Origin: Microcaldota archaeon
GTDB lineage: Archaea > Micrarchaeota > Micrarchaeia > Anstonellales > Bilamarchaeaceae
Assembly: GCA_021823425.1 (NCBI GenBank)
Contig: JAKANX010000035.1
Location: 1-9,367, forward strand
Length of the DNA stretch: 9,367 nucleotides
Direction of reading: 5' to 3'
Positions 6,531-9,367 of the stretch are shown in pieces; the stretch's first letter is position 1; each line of letters begins with the position of its first letter. A program made the position numbers and the translations under genes. The notes beneath the pieces were generated by a model. The model did not search any database, had not been told where the DNA came from, and saw only the letters and a list, made by a program, of their open reading frames with translations.

Positions 6531-7450
6531 GTTTTTCCCATTATGTACTTGGTGGTCGCGTTTATGAACGCTATCGTTATCATCATGGTGAGCGCCGGCA
6601 AAAAGAGCGCGATGAGCGCGAGGTGCGCCATCGCGTTGATGAACGGCACGAGGAGCTCGAAGTTCGCGAGGCTCGCGAAAGGCACGAGGTACGCGAGCAC
6701 CGTGGAGACGCCGCGCACCCGGAGGCCGAACAGCTCGGGCACGTACGCGTCGTAGGTGGGGCCCCATCCGTGCGCGCTCCACATGTCGTTGAGCGCCGCC
6801 TCGTCGAGCGCGTACAGGAACGGGAAAACGGTCTGGAACGCGAATGCGAACGCGATTAGGAACGCGCCCGAGTCCCGCGTGGGCGGGAAAATGAACAATA
6901 TGAGCCCTATTGAAATCGCGATGGGGGCGCCGAACTCCACGAAGCTCAGCATTATGTACTGCATGCTCAGGCTTCCGTAAATCACGAGCAGCCCGAAGCT
7001 CAGCATCCTCGCCATTGAAAGTATCGCGTCGGCCCCCGGCTCGACCTTGTACACGAACGACCAGACGCCCGGGCCCACCCTTATCATGTACGAGTTGCTC
7101 ATCGCGGTGCCGGCCTCGATTGCGAGCAGGTCCTTGTACATGGGCAGCACGCCCTTGTTCACGACGTTGTTGAGGAAGCCCTGCGCCACGTCCGCGGGCT
7201 GGCAGCTGGGCATGGACTGGCACTGCGGCAGCAGCGATGCCGTGAGGGAGAGCGAGAACCAGTAGAAACCGATTATCGCCCCGAGTATGATGAACGCCAT
7301 GAACAGGTTGTGCAATTCAACGTTCAGGTACGCCTCCAGCTGCGGAATCCCGAACGCCTTTCCGCCCACGTATGTGATCATGATGATTAGTATCATGAGG
7401 AAGGCGAGCACGGGCACCAGCGGCAGCAGGACCGGAAGTATGAACGCCAT
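6527..7450 (-). CDS. Polytopic membrane protein B (second member, lacks the shared C-terminal tail)
   Basis: A 307-residue protein, the shortest paralogue. TM1 (about 8-29) ends ITYVGGKAFGIP; the connector has the variant LNVELHN (42-48), so the usual AK is missing. TM2 is about 50-70, followed by an outer pair of cysteines (C77, C83). Another TM lies at about 150-166. The core signature is IGLILFIFPPTRDSG (181-195), leading into AFLIA and a TM ending VFP (208-210). The first Arg of the usual LR pair is replaced by aliphatic residues. An outer loop follows (215-245), then TMs at about 250-298. It ends NATTKYIMGKT at the point where the other five continue into a tail ending LI or LM. Start ATG 7450 directly follows the stop of A (TGAATG), and its stop overlaps the start of C, so translation of A, B and C is probably coupled. 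Confidence 0.87.
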   Translation of the reverse strand: MAFILPVLLPLVPVLAFLMILIIMITYVGGKAFGIPQLEAYLNVELHNLFMAFIILGAIIGFYWFSLSLTASLLPQCQSMPSCQPADVAQGFLNNVVNKGVLPMYKDLLAIEAGTAMSNSYMIRVGPGVWSFVYKVEPGADAILSMARMLSFGLLVIYGSLSMQYIMLSFVEFGAPIAISIGLILFIFPPTRDSGAFLIAFAFAFQTVFPFLYALDEAALNDMWSAHGWGPTYDAYVPELFGLRVRGVSTVLAYLVPFASLANFELLVPFINAMAHLALIALFLPALTMMITIAFINATTKYIMGKT

Positions 7451-8629
7451 TCACATCAGCTTGCTTAATCCGAAAATCTCGGCCTCGCCCTCTATGAGCG
7501 TCACTATCCCCCTGTACATCGTAATCGTCACCACTATCTCAACGAAGAAGCTCACGAAGACCAGCACGAGGAACTGCACCTGCGTCTGTATCTCCAGGAT
7601 GAGGAAATCGAAGAAAGTGGAGAAAGCAATCGGGGTGAGCGCAATCCCGAATATGGAGAGCGCGTTGAACGAGAAGAGCGAATCCACGAGCATCTTGAGC
7701 GTCTGCGCAAGGAACTCGCCGGCGCTCACGAAGAAGTTCCAGAACCTGTACCACGCGCTCTCGGTCTTGGGTATGTCGGCGTTGTACATGTCGTTCCTTT
7801 CCGATGCGAAACGCTCGGAGAGCTGGTTTATGTTCTCGGCGTTCGTGCAATACCCTATCGCCGTCGGCACCACGCCCATGTTAACCGGCTGGTACGCCGT
7901 GAATATCATGTAGTTGGTCATCAGCACCGCGAGCGGGTACACGAAGTACGCGACCGCGGCGAGCGCGAGTATGCTGGAGCCCGTTCTCCTGGTGAAGACG
8001 AACGCGCGCAGCCCCGCGCCGAGCATGAAGAACACGAACATGTACTTCATGGTGAATTCCAGGATGACCTGCCGGGCGAGCACCATGAGCAGCGCCGAGC
8101 CCACCGCCTCTACGACGACCGTGTGCGCGTTTGAAACGGGCGTGAGCCCGGAAAGCGGCGCGAACGACACCGCGGGGATGCTCACGAGCATGGACGCCAT
8201 GGTCATGGGGCTGAGCGCCGGAATGGGGATGGAGAATCCCAGCGTGGAGAGGAAACCGAATATTATCTCGTAGAAATAGAGGTTCATGTAAAGCGAGATG
8301 AGCTTGGCGCGCAGTATCATCACGCTTGTGAGCGCCACTCCTATATGGTCGCCGTTTCCGCAAGCGCCCCCGCACGCTATAACGTTCGCAAGCTCGCTGA
8401 AAGCGCTGAACAGGGGGATGAACAGCAGAACGATTATCGCGGCCATTATCACGTTCGCGAGGTTGTCCTTGGCGAGGCCGAGCAGGTCCTGCGACTGGAG
8501 GAAGTTGCCCACCATGTACATTATCGCGGTGAGAACTACGCTGAGCATGAACGCGAGCCCTATTATCGCCGCCATCTGGGGATTGCCCATCTGGGTGACG
8601 ATGGCTAGGTCGTAAAGGGCGGGGAGCAT
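7451..8629 (-). CDS. Polytopic membrane protein A (first gene of paralogous cassette)
   Basis: A 392-residue protein encoded by the promoter-proximal gene of the block. TM1 (about 20-42) ends MYMVGNFLQSQ; the connector has AKDNLAN (53-59); TM2 is about 60-77. An outer CGGAC pair (C86, C90) follows directly. A hydrophobic stretch (105-185) probably includes two more membrane or amphipathic segments. The core signature LGAGLRAFVFTRRTG (203-217) leads to LALA and a TM ending VYP (230-232). A soluble, charged outer loop (245-295) contains C261. The last two TMs are about 322-345 and 352-375. The tail is IEGEAEIFGLSKLM. The start at 8629 lies about 29 bases from a strong TATA box, predicting a leaderless mRNA. 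No enzymatic motif or known family is recognised with confidence; a channel or scaffold role in a membrane complex is inference. Confidence 0.87.
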   Translation of the reverse strand: MLPALYDLAIVTQMGNPQMAAIIGLAFMLSVVLTAIMYMVGNFLQSQDLLGLAKDNLANVIMAAIIVLLFIPLFSAFSELANVIACGGACGNGDHIGVALTSVMILRAKLISLYMNLYFYEIIFGFLSTLGFSIPIPALSPMTMASMLVSIPAVSFAPLSGLTPVSNAHTVVVEAVGSALLMVLARQVILEFTMKYMFVFFMLGAGLRAFVFTRRTGSSILALAAVAYFVYPLAVLMTNYMIFTAYQPVNMGVVPTAIGYCTNAENINQLSERFASERNDMYNADIPKTESAWYRFWNFFVSAGEFLAQTLKMLVDSLFSFNALSIFGIALTPIAFSTFFDFLILEIQTQVQFLVLVFVSFFVEIVVTITMYRGIVTLIEGEAEIFGLSKLM

Positions 8630-8654
8630 ACAATCGCATTTATGTGCATAATAA

Positions 8655-8662
8655 TATATAAA
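8655..8662 (-). promoter_or_regulatory. TATA box of the six-gene membrane-protein operon
   Basis: TTTATATA on the minus strand, inside a longer A/T-only run (8650-8665), is centred about 29 bases upstream of the ATG of gene A. It predicts a leaderless or near-leaderless start. Because the core is close to palindromic (ATATATA), the same run may also serve the plus-strand leuS gene, with a start near 8682 and a leader of about 60 bases. Confidence 0.65.
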
Positions 8663-8667
8663 AAAGC

Positions 8668-8695
8668 ATATGAACAGAATATGAATGAGATATGA
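8668..8695 (+). repeat. Three ATATGA repeats spaced exactly 11 bases apart
   Basis: ATATGA occurs at 8668-8673, 8679-8684 and 8690-8695, each copy starting 11 bases after the last, so all three face the same side of the helix. They lie between the operon TATA box and the leuS start, in the region that would be upstream of the operon promoter and around the start of a leuS transcript. This fits a regulator-binding array but no known operator is recognised. Confidence 0.6.
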
Positions 8696-8699
8696 GGTA

Positions 8700-8723
8700 A
8701 AAACCGGGCAAAACCGGGCCCGG
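8700..8723 (+). repeat. Tandem AAAACCGGGC repeat and GC palindrome upstream of leuS
   Basis: AAAACCGGGC occurs twice in tandem (8700-8709 and 8710-8719). The second copy runs into CCGGGCCCGG (8714-8723), a perfect 10-base palindrome. It lies in the probable 5' leader of leuS and upstream of the operon promoter. It could bind a dimeric protein or pair in the leader RNA; its role is unknown. Confidence 0.5.
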
Positions 8724-8731
8724 CTAATCCT

Positions 8732-8737
8732 AAGGTG
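8732..8737 (+). promoter_or_regulatory. Ribosome binding site of leuS
   Basis: AAGGTG, matching the GGTG core of the archaeal consensus, ends 5 bases before the ATG at 8743. An in-frame TAA at 8731-8733 rules out an earlier start. Confidence 0.65.
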
Positions 8738-8742
8738 CGCTC

Positions 8743-9367
8743 ATGGATTCACAGCCTGAAATAGACACAAGGACAATGCATTCAAGATGGCAGAAGGAGT
8801 GGGAGAAGGCAAGGGCGTACGAGTCGGACGTCCACGAGGGAAAAAAGAAGAAATTCATCACCGCTGCCTTTCCGTACCCGAATTCTCCCCAGCACATAGG
8901 CCACGGGAGGACATACACCGTCGCGGACGTGTACGCGCGCTACTGGAGGATGAGGGGCTACAACGTGCTTTTTCCCATGGCCTTCCACGTCACCGGCACC
9001 CCGATAATCAGCATGGCGAAGAAAATCAGGGAAAAGGACGAGGACCTTCTGAACATTTTCGAGAAAATCTACGGCATAAGCAGGGAGAAGTCCGCCACGC
9101 TCACCGACCCGACGGCGCTCGTGATGCACTTTTCCCGCGAGATAGAGCAGGGGATGAAGGAAATCGGGTACGGGATAGACTGGAGGAGGAAGTTCTACAC
9201 GCTGGACCCGCACTTCAACCGGTTCATAGAATGGCAGTTCTACAAGCTCAAGGAACTCGGGTACCTCAAAATCGGGGAGCACCCCGTTCCCTGGTGCCCC
9301 AACGACAACAACGCAGTGAGCGCGCACGACACCAAGGGCGACGTGGACCCGGAAATAGAGCAAGTAA
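8743..9367 (+). CDS. leuS: Leucyl-tRNA synthetase, archaeal type, 3'-truncated by the window
   Basis: The first 208 residues of a class I aminoacyl-tRNA synthetase that charges tRNA-Leu. The Rossmann-fold entry AAFPYPNSPQHIGHGRTY carries the HIGH motif at residues 51-54. It is followed by the archaeal/eukaryotic LeuRS stretch YNVLFPMAFHVTGTPI. Later conserved parts include GIDWRRKFYTLDP, FIEWQFYKL and HPVPWCPNDNNAVSAHD, which lead towards the CP1 editing domain. The KMSKS loop and the anticodon-binding region are outside the window. The start at 8743 is supported by AAGGTG 5 bases upstream and an in-frame stop just before it. The gene is divergent from the membrane-protein operon and shares a 113-base intergenic region with it. 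Nothing in the visible part looks broken; the sequence simply runs out mid-codon. Confidence 0.95.
   Translation, partial: MDSQPEIDTRTMHSRWQKEWEKARAYESDVHEGKKKKFITAAFPYPNSPQHIGHGRTYTVADVYARYWRMRGYNVLFPMAFHVTGTPIISMAKKIREKDEDLLNIFEKIYGISREKSATLTDPTALVMHFSREIEQGMKEIGYGIDWRRKFYTLDPHFNRFIEWQFYKLKELGYLKIGEHPVPWCPNDNNAVSAHDTKGDVDPEIEQV

Noticed and set aside
6531..7223. Upstream extension of gene C giving a 695-residue protein
   Set aside because: The extra 231 residues lie in another frame over gene B and are Arg/His/Ala-rich noise. Gene C has a proper signal peptide at the ATG at 6530 with an ATGA overlap.
8782..9363. 193-codon minus-strand frame over leuS
   Set aside because: It is the complement of an unmistakable LeuRS coding region and has no features of its own.
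1..9367. Insertion sequence, CRISPR array, tRNA or toxin-antitoxin pair (PIN protein as VapC)
   Set aside because: No terminal repeats, transposase, spaced repeats or tRNA fold were seen. The PIN protein has the HARP insertion and no adjacent antitoxin gene.

Overview
The window reads as a stretch of archaeal chromosome. It holds an archaeal/eukaryotic-type leucyl-tRNA synthetase, an archaeal Pab1020-type RNA ligase and its PIN-domain partner (HARP/UPF0278 family). TATA boxes lie about 27-30 bases upstream of start codons that look leaderless, and there are GGTG-type ribosome binding sites. The DNA is GC-rich by eye but uses ATA isoleucine codons freely. A DPANN-type lineage such as Micrarchaeota or Diapherotrites is a guess from gene style, not something the sequence proves. 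The first nine bases match the 3' end of the common Illumina adapter, so position 1 is probably a contig edge with leftover adapter.

Left part (1-1719): the C-terminal two thirds of an RNA ligase (+), a small secreted protein with two CXXCH motifs (+), and a convergent gene for the RNA-ligase partner/HARP nuclease (-). The ligase and the PIN protein belong to RNA processing. The CXXCH protein between them has no obvious link to that.

Centre (1786-8629): one minus-strand block of six genes, all encoding different polytopic membrane proteins built on one plan. The transcription order is A (8629-7451), B (7450-6527), C (6530-5136), D (5128-3971), E (3911-2862), F (2799-1786). Each has a first TM ending in a YMxG-like motif, a short cytosolic connector with AKxEL, and a second TM. 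Each then has a core element of the form PxGxxLR....TRxxGxxLIA followed by a TM ending in YP/FP, and a C-terminal TM. In all but B this is followed by a short tail ending LI or LM. C and D also start with signal peptides. Genes A to D are nearly touching or overlapping. D/E and E/F are separated by two related spacers of about 60 bases. The set looks like a multi-subunit membrane machine made by repeated duplication. A distant relation to VirB6/TrbL/CedA-type DNA-transfer channels is a hypothesis only; no ATPase, pilin or relaxase lies in the window.

Right part (8630-9367): a 113-base divergent promoter region with an A/T-rich core, three ATATGA repeats spaced exactly 11 bases apart, a tandem 10-mer and a perfect GC palindrome, followed by the start of leuS (+), which runs off the window. 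No tRNA, rRNA, CRISPR or insertion sequence was seen, and no gap without a gene exceeds 113 bases.
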